The notes: generated by a model not told the origin, from the letters alone. A DNA stretch of 64,000 bases from an uncultured Peptostreptococcaceae bacterium (GCA_910588185.1 CAJUQR010000002.1:66318-130317), one strand, 5' to 3'; shown: positions 9,493 to 18,134, numbered from the stretch's first letter. Numbers and translations: made by a program.

Positions 9493-10866
9493 ATGGAAAA
9501 GAAAAAATATACACCACAGCAGAGAAGCGTTCTTTTTGTCTCTGTAGTCACATCTTTTATAACTACATTTATGGGAAGTGCTCTTAACTTATCAGTTCCC
9601 AACATAGAAAAAGATTTCGGTATAAGTGCCGCAACTGTAGGATGGGTAATAACGGTTTATATGTTGACCTGTGCGGCACTGGCCGTTCCCTTTGGAAGAA
9701 TTGCCGATATAATTCAGAGAAAAAAGATACTTTGGATAGGAATTATGATATTCGGTATTTGCTCTGCTATAGGAGTTTTTTCCGGTGGGATGTGGATGCT
9801 TATACTATCTCGCCTTGGTCAGGGGATTGGGGCATCAATGATTTTTAGTACTAATATAGCCATTCTTGTCGGAGCTTTTGATGAAAAAATGAGAGGCAGA
9901 GTCCTTGGATACTCTACAAGTTCAACTTATGTAGGATTGTCGGCAGGACCTGTTCTAGGAGGATTTTTGAATCATAATTTTGGATGGAGATCTGTTTTTA
10001 TTGCCGCAGCGGCAGTGTCCGCAGTGGCTTTTTATGGTGCAATCAGAAAACTTCCGGAAGAAAAGAAAGAAAAATTTAAGCAAAGTATGGACTGGAAAGG
10101 AAATATATTATATGTTCTGGCAATAGTAGCTCTCATGTATGGCTTATCTACTGTTACTACATCAAAAATGGGACCGTATATTCTTGCAGGCGGAGTGATT
10201 TTACTTTTTTTGTTTATTCGTATTGAACTTGTACAAGAAGAGCCTGTAATGGATGTCAGAATTTTTGGTCAAAATTTATCTTATGCCTTTTCCAATTTTG
10301 CGGCACTTTTGAATTATGGTGCTACATTTGCCATAAGCTATTTAATTTCAATATATCTGCAAGTAATAATGGGATATGATTCTCAGACTGCCGGGATAAT
10401 TTTGATAGTTTCACCTGTGATAATGGCAGTTTTATCACCTGTTTCAGGAAGATTATCGGACAAACATTCTCCTTATATAATGTCGTCTATAGGCATGGGA
10501 TTTTGTGCGGCAGCACTTTTGCTGTTTGCATTTTTGCCTCAAGAAGGCAGTCTGATAAGAGTAATATTAAATTTATCCTTGTCAGGCCTTGGCTTTGCTT
10601 TATTTACTTCACCTAATACCAATGCTGTCATGGCATCAGCAGAAAAAGAAAATTACGGTGTTGCATCTTCAATCCTTGCTACAATGCGTTCTATAGGTCA
10701 TACTACGAGTATGGCAATAGTAACGGTGGTAGTAGGCGCATATATGGGTAGTTCTTCTCTCAATCAGGCATCACCTGAAACTATTATGAGCACAATTCAT
10801 ACATGCTTTTATGTATTTACAGGATTATGTATTATAGGAATTTTTATAGCATTAAAGCGTAAATAG
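9493..10866 (+). CDS. MFS multidrug-type efflux transporter (DHA2/EmrB-like)
   Basis: This is a 457-residue polytopic membrane protein of the major facilitator superfamily, most like the drug:H+ antiporters. The helix 2-3 loop motif appears as FGRIADIIQRKKIL (about 69-82) and a motif C-like stretch as GLSAGPVLGGFLNHNFGWRSVF (about 154-175, in two halves). Many hydrophobic helices are present, consistent with 12-14. The substrate cannot be predicted. No Shine-Dalgarno sequence precedes the ATG; a GTG 18 bases earlier is also possible. TATAAT lies at 9480-9485, only 7 bases from the ATG, so a leaderless mRNA is possible. Confidence 0.88.
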   Translation: MEKKKYTPQQRSVLFVSVVTSFITTFMGSALNLSVPNIEKDFGISAATVGWVITVYMLTCAALAVPFGRIADIIQRKKILWIGIMIFGICSAIGVFSGGMWMLILSRLGQGIGASMIFSTNIAILVGAFDEKMRGRVLGYSTSSTYVGLSAGPVLGGFLNHNFGWRSVFIAAAAVSAVAFYGAIRKLPEEKKEKFKQSMDWKGNILYVLAIVALMYGLSTVTTSKMGPYILAGGVILLFLFIRIELVQEEPVMDVRIFGQNLSYAFSNFAALLNYGATFAISYLISIYLQVIMGYDSQTAGIILIVSPVIMAVLSPVSGRLSDKHSPYIMSSIGMGFCAAALLLFAFLPQEGSLIRVILNLSLSGLGFALFTSPNTNAVMASAEKENYGVASSILATMRSIGHTTSMAIVTVVVGAYMGSSSLNQASPETIMSTIHTCFYVFTGLCIIGIFIALKRK

Positions 10867-10875
10867 TGGTATAAT
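10867..10875 (+). promoter_or_regulatory. Extended -10 promoter of the cardiolipin synthase operon
   Basis: TGGTATAAT begins one base after the MFS stop codon and is a perfect extended -10. No good -35 is seen 17 bases upstream, as is common for extended -10 promoters. The same nonamer precedes rpoN and, on the minus strand, nth in this window. Confidence 0.7.
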
Positions 10876-10949
10876 ATTTGCTGTGACTTATGGGCTGCCT
10901 AAAAGAACTTTTAGCAGATAAGTTACAACTACAATTACGGGGAAGATTT

Positions 10950-12425
10950 ATGGAAAGCATTTGGAATTTTATTACAGACTCTATTACAAGTATTTTTAGT
11001 TCAACTATGACGCTGTATGTAATAAATGCATTATTGATTATTGCAGTTATATTCAATGAGAGAAAGTCACCATCAGCAGTACTTGCATGGGTAATGGCGC
11101 TTACATTCCTTCCCGGTATAGGGTTTATTTTTTATCTGGTACTGAATCAGAATATTTCCAGAAGAAAATTAAATAGGATGACGGAGAAAGAAGAACGTAT
11201 AACCAGCAATGCTCTTAAAAAACAGATGTTCAGCATGGATGAGGGCACTTATGAGTTTAATTGTCAAAGTACAGAAAAGTGGAAGCATTTGATTAAACTC
11301 AATCATGTATATGGAAAGTCATATTATACACAAGATAATGAAGTGACATCTTTAACTGACGGAAGAGAAATGTTGGAGTCGCTTATAGAGGATATTAGAA
11401 AAGCTAAAAAAAATATAAATATAGAGTTCTTTATAATAAAGAGGGATAAGATAGGAAGAAGGTTTATAGATGAGCTTACGCTAAAAGCGAAAGATGGTGT
11501 TGAGGTAAGACTTCTTGTAGATGCTCTCGGCAGCAGATACATAACTAAAAGCATACTGAGAGACTATCTTAAGGCTGGAGGCAAAATAGGTTATTTCTTC
11601 AAGCCTAAATTTATATTTTTGGGATTAAAGCTTAACTACAGAAACCATCGTAAGATAGCCATAATTGATAATAAAATAGCATATACAGGCGGATATAACG
11701 TAGCTAAAGAATATGTGGGAGAAAAAAAGAAATTCGGATACTGGAGAGACACACATATAAGAATAGAAGGCGGAGCTGTATATGATTTAAATGCCAGATT
11801 TATATTGGACTGGAGATTTACGACAAAAGAAAAGATAGAAGCGGTTCCTACAGCTTTCAGCAATGGACAAGCTGGAACAAAAGGTGTTCAGATAGTTTCG
11901 TGCGGTCCGGAAGACCCTAAAGAAGAAGTTAAACGTGGATTCATGAAAATGATAACTTATGCAGAAAAAAATGTATATGTTCAGACACCTTATTTTGTTC
12001 CTGACCAGAGTATTTTAGAGTCTTTGAAGATGGCGGCGCAGTCAGGAGTTGATGTGAGAATTATGATTCCATGTATGCCGGATCATCCGTTTGTATACTG
12101 GGCTACATACTCATATATAGGAGAACTTTTGCGTTCAGGAGCCAGAGCATGGATATATGACAATGGTTTTCTTCATGCAAAAACTTTGGTGGTTGATGGT
12201 GAAGTAGGAAGTGTGGGATCTACTAACTTTGATAATAGAAGTTTTAGATTGAATTTTGAAACTAATGCTTTTATATTTGACAATGAATTTGCAGGGCAGA
12301 TGGAGAGCACTTTTGAGCAGGACATGCTTAAATCTCATGAGCTAACTCTTGCCCAGTATAATAAAAGAAATTTAATTATAAGAATCAAAGAGGTCTTTTC
12401 AAGACTTTTGGCAGATGTACTTTAA
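10950..12425 (+). CDS. cls: Cardiolipin synthase (phospholipase D family)
   Basis: Cardiolipin synthase joins two phosphatidylglycerols to make cardiolipin and glycerol. The 491-residue protein has two N-terminal transmembrane helices (about residues 1-60), then two HKD motifs of the phospholipase D fold: HRKIAIIDNKIAYTGGYN in the first half and HAKTLVVDGEVGSVGSTNFD in the second. Both catalytic His and Lys are intact. The ATG at 10950 is preferred after GGGGAAG; an ATG at 10890 would add 20 polar residues before the first membrane helix. It begins a close-packed unit with the ATP-grasp and MurT/GatD-like genes, linking it to envelope synthesis. Confidence 0.92.
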   Translation: MESIWNFITDSITSIFSSTMTLYVINALLIIAVIFNERKSPSAVLAWVMALTFLPGIGFIFYLVLNQNISRRKLNRMTEKEERITSNALKKQMFSMDEGTYEFNCQSTEKWKHLIKLNHVYGKSYYTQDNEVTSLTDGREMLESLIEDIRKAKKNINIEFFIIKRDKIGRRFIDELTLKAKDGVEVRLLVDALGSRYITKSILRDYLKAGGKIGYFFKPKFIFLGLKLNYRNHRKIAIIDNKIAYTGGYNVAKEYVGEKKKFGYWRDTHIRIEGGAVYDLNARFILDWRFTTKEKIEAVPTAFSNGQAGTKGVQIVSCGPEDPKEEVKRGFMKMITYAEKNVYVQTPYFVPDQSILESLKMAAQSGVDVRIMIPCMPDHPFVYWATYSYIGELLRSGARAWIYDNGFLHAKTLVVDGEVGSVGSTNFDNRSFRLNFETNAFIFDNEFAGQMESTFEQDMLKSHELTLAQYNKRNLIIRIKEVFSRLLADVL

Positions 12426-12440
12426 GGAGGCTTTATATAA

Positions 12441-13463
12441 ATGGAAAACAGACTGCAATATTATATGAGAGTGTTAAAGGGAGCAAGTTTTAGCAAGTTC
12501 TCTAAAGTTTTAAATAATGCTCACGAAAGATCAGGAAAAAATAAGATAGCTATATTTTTTGATATGGCTAACTGTACTTTGCGTTATGGCTCTGGATATA
12601 ACGATTATGTTATCTTCGAATTCTGGAATTTAAATCATAAACAGCGTAATACTTATATGACCAGAATGAGAAGTAAGAAGTTTATCATGTTTATGAATGA
12701 CCATGATTACGCTCATTATTTTGATAATAAAAATGAGTTCAACGAAAGGTTTAAGGAGTATATAGGAAGAGAGTGTTTGGATCTTGAGATTGCTACAGAT
12801 GATGATATAAAGGAATTCTTTAAGACCAGAAATAAAGTTTTTGCCAAGATGAAAGACTTAAGCTGTGGAATAGGGTGTGAATCTCTTGAGACTAAGAATT
12901 TTGAAGATGCTGACGCTTTTGTTAAGTATGTTAGGGACAAGGGATTTGCAACTATTGAGGACGTAATAGAGAACCATCCTGACATAGCTAAAATTTATCC
13001 GTTCTCGGTAAATACTATGAGAATGATAACTATGATAGACGGTAAGGGCGTTCCTCACTGTGTATACGCTGTTTTTAAGATGGGTATAAACGGCAGAGTT
13101 GTGGACAATTATGGTCTGCACGGACCTGTAGATGTAGAAACAGGTGAGTTCTTGTATCCTGCACATTCAGGAGATACTACAGCAGGAGTTCATTATACAG
13201 AACATCCTTACAGTCATACTCCTCTTATAGGATATAGAGTGCCGTTTATGAAAGAGGCTGTCGAAATGGTAAAGAAAGCAGCTCTTGAGATACCTCAGAT
13301 GAGGTATGTTGGCTGGGATGTAGCCATAACACCTAACGGTCCTGCCATAATTGAAGGAAATAACTATTGTGCTCATGACTTTTGGCAGCTTCCAGGGCAG
13401 ACTCCTGGAGGTATAGGAATAATGCCTAAGATAAAGGAACTTATTCCGGAATTCAAGTGTTAA
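12441..13463 (+). CDS. Sugar-transfer-associated ATP-grasp enzyme (ATPgrasp_ST-like)
   Basis: This 340-residue protein resembles the ATP-grasp family often found in polysaccharide loci. The C-terminal half shows the ATP-grasp pattern: an acidic stretch near GWDVAITPNGPAIIEGNNY (about 296-314), where D and the IIEGNN acids would bind metal and ATP, and KIYPFSVNTMRMITMI (about 185-200) as the strand before it. ATP-grasp enzymes join a carboxylate to an amine or thiol through an acyl-phosphate, but the substrates are unknown. The ATG follows AAGGAGG by 10 bases. It lies 15 bases after cls and 14 before the MurT-like gene, so a shared envelope-related pathway is likely. Confidence 0.8.
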   Translation: MENRLQYYMRVLKGASFSKFSKVLNNAHERSGKNKIAIFFDMANCTLRYGSGYNDYVIFEFWNLNHKQRNTYMTRMRSKKFIMFMNDHDYAHYFDNKNEFNERFKEYIGRECLDLEIATDDDIKEFFKTRNKVFAKMKDLSCGIGCESLETKNFEDADAFVKYVRDKGFATIEDVIENHPDIAKIYPFSVNTMRMITMIDGKGVPHCVYAVFKMGINGRVVDNYGLHGPVDVETGEFLYPAHSGDTTAGVHYTEHPYSHTPLIGYRVPFMKEAVEMVKKAALEIPQMRYVGWDVAITPNGPAIIEGNNYCAHDFWQLPGQTPGGIGIMPKIKELIPEFKC

Positions 13464-13477
13464 GAGGATGAGAAGAA

Positions 13478-14857
13478 ATGAGTAAAGTCAGATTCTTTAT
13501 AGCTTTATGGGCAGCAAAGCTGTCAGTTATAGCACTTAAAATAACAAGACATAACGGAACTAATTTCCCGGGAGTAGTTGCTCTTAAATTATGTCCCGAC
13601 TTTTTAAAAATTGTTAAAAAACCTAAGAAGATAATAGGCGTTACAGGAACAAACGGTAAGACTACAATTTGTAATTTGGCTATAGATATGTTCAGCACCA
13701 GAGGCAAATCTGTTTTAAATAACAGTCTTGGTTCTAACATCAATACCGGCATAGCTTCTGCTTTTGCCCTTGGAGTAGGTATTTTCGGAAAACCAAAATA
13801 TGACACAGCTCTTCTGGAAATAGATGAAAGATCTGCGCCGCTGATTTTTCCAAACATTAAACCGGATGTACTTCTTATAAATAATCTTACAAGAGATTCA
13901 ATTATGAGAAACGGTCATCCTGAATATATAGGAAGAATTTTAACAGAAGAAATGCAGGAAAAGACCAAGCTTATATTAAACGGAGATGATTTAATCGCAT
14001 CAAGCATTGCGCCGTCCAATGAGAGAAAATATTTTGGGATAGAAAGTCTTGATACTGATGTAGAAGAATGTATAAACTTAGTTAATGATCTTAGGATATG
14101 TCCTAAATGCAGCAGTATTTTAAAGTACAAACATCTAAGATATCATCATATAGGAAAAGCGTATTGTGAAAACTGCGGTTTTGAGTCGCCAAAATGTGAT
14201 TACGAAGGAAAAAATGTTGATCTTGAAAATATGACTGTAGATATTGCCGAATCAGACGGAGTATATAGCTATAGACTGCTTAATGACAGCGTTTTTAATA
14301 TTTATAATGTAGTAGCTATTGTGGCTTTGTTCAGAGAGCTTGGATACACTCATGAAGAAATTGAAGATATGCTTGAAAAGATAGAGATAGTTAAGAGCAG
14401 ATTTGATGTAAAAGAAGTGGGTGAACACAGAATAATAAAACAGATGGCAAAAGATAAAAACTCACTTGGAAATTCAAGAGCTTTTGATTATATAGCGGGA
14501 AGACCCAGAGATAAAGAGCTTGTTCTTATGATGAACAGCTTGGGCGACAGCAAGCATTGGTCAGAAAATATATGCTGGCTTTATGATGCTGATTTTGAGT
14601 TTTTAAACAGAGATAACATTAAAAATATAGTAGTTACAGGACCGAGAGCAAAGGATTATTATCTTCGCCTTAAACTGGCAGGAATAGAAGATGATAGAAT
14701 TTCTTTTGTAGAACGTGAAATTGATTCTTATAAAGCTTTAAAGTTTTACGAAAAATCTGATATATACATTTTATATGGTACAGATTCCATAACTTTGTGT
14801 AATAATGTGGCCAATAATATTGAAAAGGCCATTTTGGAAAGAGGTGAGACTGCATGA
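13478..14857 (+). CDS. MurT-like Mur ligase family protein (DUF1727)
   Basis: The 459-residue protein has the Mur ligase P-loop TGTNGKTT (56-63), an LLEIDERSAP stretch in place of the usual LEVDEA, a four-Cys zinc ribbon (C208, C211, C230, C233) and a C-terminal DUF1727 domain. In Gram-positive bacteria MurT works with the glutaminase GatD to amidate the D-Glu carboxylate of lipid II. The GatD partner here is catalytically stripped, and the MurT region that normally reads near DVSWIWD is diverged (SENICWLYD, about 365-373). The ligase probably still activates a carboxylate with ATP, but the amine donor is open. It overlaps the next gene by 4 bases. Confidence 0.85.
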   Translation: MSKVRFFIALWAAKLSVIALKITRHNGTNFPGVVALKLCPDFLKIVKKPKKIIGVTGTNGKTTICNLAIDMFSTRGKSVLNNSLGSNINTGIASAFALGVGIFGKPKYDTALLEIDERSAPLIFPNIKPDVLLINNLTRDSIMRNGHPEYIGRILTEEMQEKTKLILNGDDLIASSIAPSNERKYFGIESLDTDVEECINLVNDLRICPKCSSILKYKHLRYHHIGKAYCENCGFESPKCDYEGKNVDLENMTVDIAESDGVYSYRLLNDSVFNIYNVVAIVALFRELGYTHEEIEDMLEKIEIVKSRFDVKEVGEHRIIKQMAKDKNSLGNSRAFDYIAGRPRDKELVLMMNSLGDSKHWSENICWLYDADFEFLNRDNIKNIVVTGPRAKDYYLRLKLAGIEDDRISFVEREIDSYKALKFYEKSDIYILYGTDSITLCNNVANNIEKAILERGETA

Positions 14858-15582
14858 AAATAGAAGTTCTTTTTCCTGAAATATGCAATTTATATGGAGA
14901 TTTAGCCAATATAACTTATTTAAGCAGGTGCATCCCAGGCGCTGAAATTGTCAATACCAGCTTAAAAGACGAACCTCTTTTTGTTAAAGAAAGACCTGAC
15001 TTAATATATATGGGAACTACTACAGAAAGAGGACAAGTATTGGCCATAGAAACTCTGTCAAAATACAAGGATAATATAAAAGATTGTATAGATTCGGGTG
15101 TTAATTTTTTGATAACGGGTAATGCAATTGAAATCTTTGCCAATGAAATAATAGAAGAGGAAATTAAAGTTTGTGATGGGCTTGGCATTATAGATTTTTC
15201 TGCTAAGAGAAAGGCAAGAAAGCGATTCAACTCTTTGTATATAGGAGATTTTAATGCAGGGACAGAGCCGATAAAAATAGTAGGGTTTAAGAGTGTATTC
15301 GGCTACGGTTATGGAGATATCACAGATAAATATTTATTTATGACAGATAGAGGAGTTGGACTAAACCCTGAGGTTAAAGAAGAGGGTATAAGAGTAAATA
15401 ACTTCTTTGGAACATATATAATAGGACCGCTGCTGATTTTGAATCCGCCGTTTACTAAATGGTTTATGCGTGAAATTTTAAAAATCGAAGATGCAAATTT
15501 AGCGTATGAAGAAGCGGCAATGGATGCATATCAAACCAGAGTAAAGGAGTATTCAGACTCTAACACAGGTGTTGTTTATTAG
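14854..15582 (+). CDS. GatD-like class I glutamine amidotransferase fold protein, catalytic residues missing
   Basis: The 242-residue protein aligns with lipid II amidotransferase subunit GatD: LYGDLANI (13-20), DGLGIIDF (108-115), IVGF (142-145) and GTYIIGPLLILNP (186-198). In functional GatD the nucleophile lies in a CGGYQ motif and the catalytic His in GTYLHGP. Here the first is TGNAI (T88 at the Cys position) and the second GTYIIGP (I190 at the His position). The fold seems kept but glutaminase activity should be lost. The start ATG overlaps the MurT-like stop (ATGA), so tight coupling is retained. It may be a structural partner or bind another ligand. Confidence 0.82.
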   Translation: MKIEVLFPEICNLYGDLANITYLSRCIPGAEIVNTSLKDEPLFVKERPDLIYMGTTTERGQVLAIETLSKYKDNIKDCIDSGVNFLITGNAIEIFANEIIEEEIKVCDGLGIIDFSAKRKARKRFNSLYIGDFNAGTEPIKIVGFKSVFGYGYGDITDKYLFMTDRGVGLNPEVKEEGIRVNNFFGTYIIGPLLILNPPFTKWFMREILKIEDANLAYEEAAMDAYQTRVKEYSDSNTGVVY

Positions 15583-15595
15583 ATGATTGGAAGTG

Positions 15596-15784
15596 TTGAC
15601 AGAATCATTAAAGTATGTTATTTTAATAACAAATAATATTTGCTATTATATGAATAAATTAAATTGTCAGAAAGTAATTGGCTTATTGCTTTTATGAGTT
15701 ATTTAATAGCATAAATAGAAAAGGACAGTATAATTGATTAAATAAATTAGACGCATAGGCTAATTAAAGAGCCTATGCGTTTTT
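15596..15784 (+). ncRNA. Candidate short transcript between promoter and terminator
   Basis: TTGACA (15596-15601) and TATTTT (15619-15624) are 17 bases apart, and a strong terminator ends at 15784. No credible reading frame lies between them. A hairpin near 15624-15650 (TAATA and CAAAT arms) is visible. This could be a small RNA of about 150 bases, or simply the operon end with a chance promoter. Confidence 0.3.
15751..15784 (+). terminator. Intrinsic terminator after the MurT/GatD-like operon
   Basis: ACGCATAGGCT pairs perfectly with AGCCTATGCGT across an 8-base loop and is followed by TTTTTG. Confidence 0.9.
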
Positions 15785-15801
15785 GTATAAGGAGGGGTGA
15801 G

Positions 15802-15834
15802 ATGGATGAATGTTTTAAAATTATTGTAGGTTAA
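15802..15834 (+). CDS. Possible 10-residue leader peptide or gene remnant
   Basis: A good Shine-Dalgarno sequence (AAGGAGGGG) precedes ATG at 15802, which encodes only MDECFKIIVG before a stop. It lies between the terminator and the next small gene. It might be a leader peptide or the broken start of a lost gene. Only the ribosome binding site supports it. Confidence 0.25.
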   Translation: MDECFKIIVG

Positions 15835-15879
15835 GTGTCTATTGATTAAATAAGTATTTATAGTGAAGGAGTGTGAATA

Positions 15880-16104
15880 ATGAAAGAAAAAATAAGTACA
15901 AATAAATTTATTTTAATTGGTTTAGTTATAATTTTGCTTGCTCCTTTTGTACCTGATTTTTTGATGAACATAGTAAATTCAGATTTCTCTATATTCGATT
16001 ACAGGTATAGTGAAATGAGACTTAAAGAAATAATACCATCATTTCGCATTTTTGGAATTGTTTTAACGATATGGGGATTTACGTTGAAATGGAAGGCGAA
16101 ATAG
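15880..16104 (+). CDS. Small membrane protein, unknown function
   Basis: This 74-residue protein has two predicted membrane segments: FILIGLVIILLAPFVPDFLM (about 10-29) and IFGIVLTIWGFTLKW (about 57-71), joined by a polar loop. I do not recognise a family. The ATG follows AAGGAGTG at a normal distance, so it is probably translated. The next gene, a frameshifted exported protein, starts 2 bases after its stop, which suggests the two were one unit. Confidence 0.6.
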   Translation: MKEKISTNKFILIGLVIILLAPFVPDFLMNIVNSDFSIFDYRYSEMRLKEIIPSFRIFGIVLTIWGFTLKWKAK

Positions 16105-16106
16105 AT

Positions 16107-16745
16107 ATGAAGATTAGAAAATTTTTAATTTTTATAATAATTTTTAGTTGTTTTTCTCTACCTACTTATGCAAATACACAAAATACAAGTAATCAAATGA
16201 GAGGTATAACTTCTTTAGCTGAGTTATCAAAAAATCCTGAAAGGGCAGAAGAATTAATGACATTTGATGAAATGGTAAGTGATATTGCTAAAAAAATCAT
16301 ATTACTTATAGTGAGGCATTAGCAAGTTTACCTGATGAGGTAAGAGAAAATCAATTAAGAAGAGATATAATGTATATTACAAGGGTTGTGTATCTATGTC
16401 ACTAGTACATATAAACCACAACTTGAATTTTATTGTCAAGTTGCTGCTGGCGGCAACTTTTACAATATACTATCTATATATAATGTAGAGCTTGTTAGGT
16501 CAAGTACTAACCTCAAAATGTCAAAACAATTTCAAGGTACTATAAAAGTATGGCTGCGAAGCACACAGCAAATAGAGTATGTTATAAATGGCGATTTTTA
16601 TAATAATGGAACAACGTCCTCTTCCGGTGGAATTGGTGTAAATGCTGGAATAAATCAATTGATTTCTATTTCGTTTAGTGCAAGTTCAACTACAACGAGT
16701 AACCATTATAAATATTTTTATAAACATGATTACTATAATGCTTAA
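16107..16745 (+). pseudogene. Exported protein gene with two compensating frameshifts
   Basis: The frame from 16107 gives a clear signal peptide (MKIRKFLIFIIIFSC, cleavage near TYANT) and a mature start, then stops at 16322. A seven-A run at about 16292-16298 marks the probable first shift: adding one base continues the protein as NHITYSEALASLPDEVRENQ until about 16385. There a second shift returns to the original frame, and the protein runs to 16745 as a Ser/Thr/Asn/Gly-rich, beta-like domain. The whole would be about 210 residues. I do not recognise the family. It could be a real pseudogene, a phase-variable gene or a sequence error in the A run. Confidence 0.6.
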
Positions 16746-16790
16746 AATATTAACATAAAATATTAATTACTGTGTTTTAAAGATGGGAAA

Positions 16791-16824
16791 CAAATAAAGG
16801 GAGCGTATAAGCTCCCTTTATTTG
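16791..16824. terminator. Bidirectional terminator between the exported-protein gene and the LysM gene
   Basis: CAAATAAAGGGAGC pairs perfectly with GCTCCCTTTATTTG over a 6-base loop. A- and T-rich flanks let it serve both convergent genes. Confidence 0.85.
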
Positions 16825-16845
16825 TTTGCTGTACAAATTATTTTA

Positions 16846-17193
16846 TTACATTGGTATACAAAGTTCTGTACCAATAAGTAGATTGTATGGGTCGATATTT
16901 GGATTTGCTCTCATGAGATTATCAAGCTTGATATTATGTTTTTTTGCGATTAAGTACAGCGTATCTCCAGGCACTACTGTATGTGTCTGATTACAATTTT
17001 CAGGAGCCTGAGGCAGCTGATCTTCAGTACCCGGTATGCACAGTCTGATACCTATTTGAAGGTTATATGGATTATCTATTCCGTTAACCCTCATAAGTAA
17101 GCTGACAGGCAAATCATATTTTTCTGCAATGGAGTAAAGTGTATCTCCTTCGTTTACCGTATAAACGTCAATGCAAACAAGAGATGTATTCAT
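16846..17193 (-). CDS. Double LysM domain protein
   Basis: The 115-residue protein consists of two LysM repeats: YTVNEGDTLYSIAEKYDLPV (about 12-31) and HTVVPGDTLYLIAKKHNIKL (about 71-90), each ending in the usual NPYNL..G..LCIP pattern. LysM domains bind the glycan of peptidoglycan. No signal peptide or catalytic domain is present, a form seen in spore coat or inner-spore LysM proteins of Firmicutes, so a spore role is possible but not shown. The start follows AAAGGTGG on the minus strand. The gene is monocistronic, facing a shared terminator. Confidence 0.85.
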   Translation of the reverse strand: MNTSLVCIDVYTVNEGDTLYSIAEKYDLPVSLLMRVNGIDNPYNLQIGIRLCIPGTEDQLPQAPENCNQTHTVVPGDTLYLIAKKHNIKLDNLMRANPNIDPYNLLIGTELCIPM

Positions 17194-17265
17194 AAAAAAC
17201 CACCTTTCAGTTAGGCAAATAAGCCTTATTTCTTACAATATATTATTTTATAACTGATAAAAATG

Positions 17266-17274
17266 TGCTAAAAT
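17266..17274 (+). promoter_or_regulatory. Likely extended -10 promoter of the site-2 protease gene
   Basis: TGCTAAAAT is an extended -10 placed 31 bases before the ATG. The -35 region is A/T rich without a clear match. Confidence 0.5.
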
Positions 17275-17305
17275 AGTTTTATTATTTTTGAAAAAGGGGA
17301 AAAAG

Positions 17306-18022
17306 ATGAAAGAAAAATTTAAAGGAATGTTTCAAAATATAAATCCTGCCTTGTTGATAATAATACTTATGCTGCTTATCAATAATATGCTTTCGTCTAC
17401 TCAAAGCATCGGGCAGTGGTTTATAGATCAGATATTGATGCTTCCGGGCATAATAATAGGATTGACTTTTCATGAAGCGGCGCACGGATATGTGTCACAT
17501 TGGCTTGGTGATCCTACTCCAAAACTTCAGGGAAGACTTTCACTGAATCCTATTCGTCATATAGACCCAATAGGATTTTTAGCATTGTTCTTTGCAGGGT
17601 TTGGATGGGGCAGACCTGTTCAGATAGATCCGTCTTATTACAAGCACAGAAGAGTGGATGAGATACTTGTGTCTATTGCAGGTGTTGTCATGAATTTTGT
17701 AATTGCAGCTCTTTCTGCGGGAGCCATCAAACTGCTAATAAATCATACAGGCGGATACATATATGGTGTAAGTGAAACATTGTTTTATGTGCTTTATTAT
17801 ATGATGACTATAAATCTAGTTTTGATGATTTTTAACCTGCTGCCGGTACCTCCGCTTGATGGATTTGGTATCGTTACACAAATCTTTAATCTGCGAAAGT
17901 ACAATTGGTATTATACCGTTTATAATAATGGTTTTTATATATTGATGATTCTTATAATTTTTAGAGTGACAGGTAAAATATTGACGCCGATGGTGGGGTT
18001 TTTTATACAATTGTTGTTATAG
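17306..18022 (+). CDS. Site-2 protease family membrane metalloprotease (M50)
   Basis: This 238-residue membrane protein carries the intramembrane zinc protease motif HEAAHGYVSHWLGDPTPK (HExxH at about residues 57-61) and the second metal site NLLPVPPLDGF (about 179-189, containing the ligand Asp). Such small M50 proteins without PDZ domains are common in Firmicutes; their substrates are mostly unknown. Several hydrophobic helices flank the motifs. The ATG at 17306 follows AAAAAGGGG; a TTG 18 bases earlier is less likely. A strong terminator follows, so it is probably a single-gene unit. Confidence 0.92.
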   Translation: MKEKFKGMFQNINPALLIIILMLLINNMLSSTQSIGQWFIDQILMLPGIIIGLTFHEAAHGYVSHWLGDPTPKLQGRLSLNPIRHIDPIGFLALFFAGFGWGRPVQIDPSYYKHRRVDEILVSIAGVVMNFVIAALSAGAIKLLINHTGGYIYGVSETLFYVLYYMMTINLVLMIFNLLPVPPLDGFGIVTQIFNLRKYNWYYTVYNNGFYILMILIIFRVTGKILTPMVGFFIQLLL

Positions 18023-18030
18023 AAGCAAGT

Positions 18031-18064
18031 AAAGACACTTTCCGATTTTGGAAAGTGTCTTTTG
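18031..18064 (+). terminator. Intrinsic terminator after the site-2 protease gene
   Basis: A 13-base perfect stem (AAAGACACTTTCC with GGAAAGTGTCTTT) and T-rich tail. Confidence 0.9.
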
Positions 18065-18134
18065 TTATGCTTGAAAATATATTATTGTAGATTATCCATT
18101 GATAGATCAAATGGATTTGATTAATTTTAATCAT

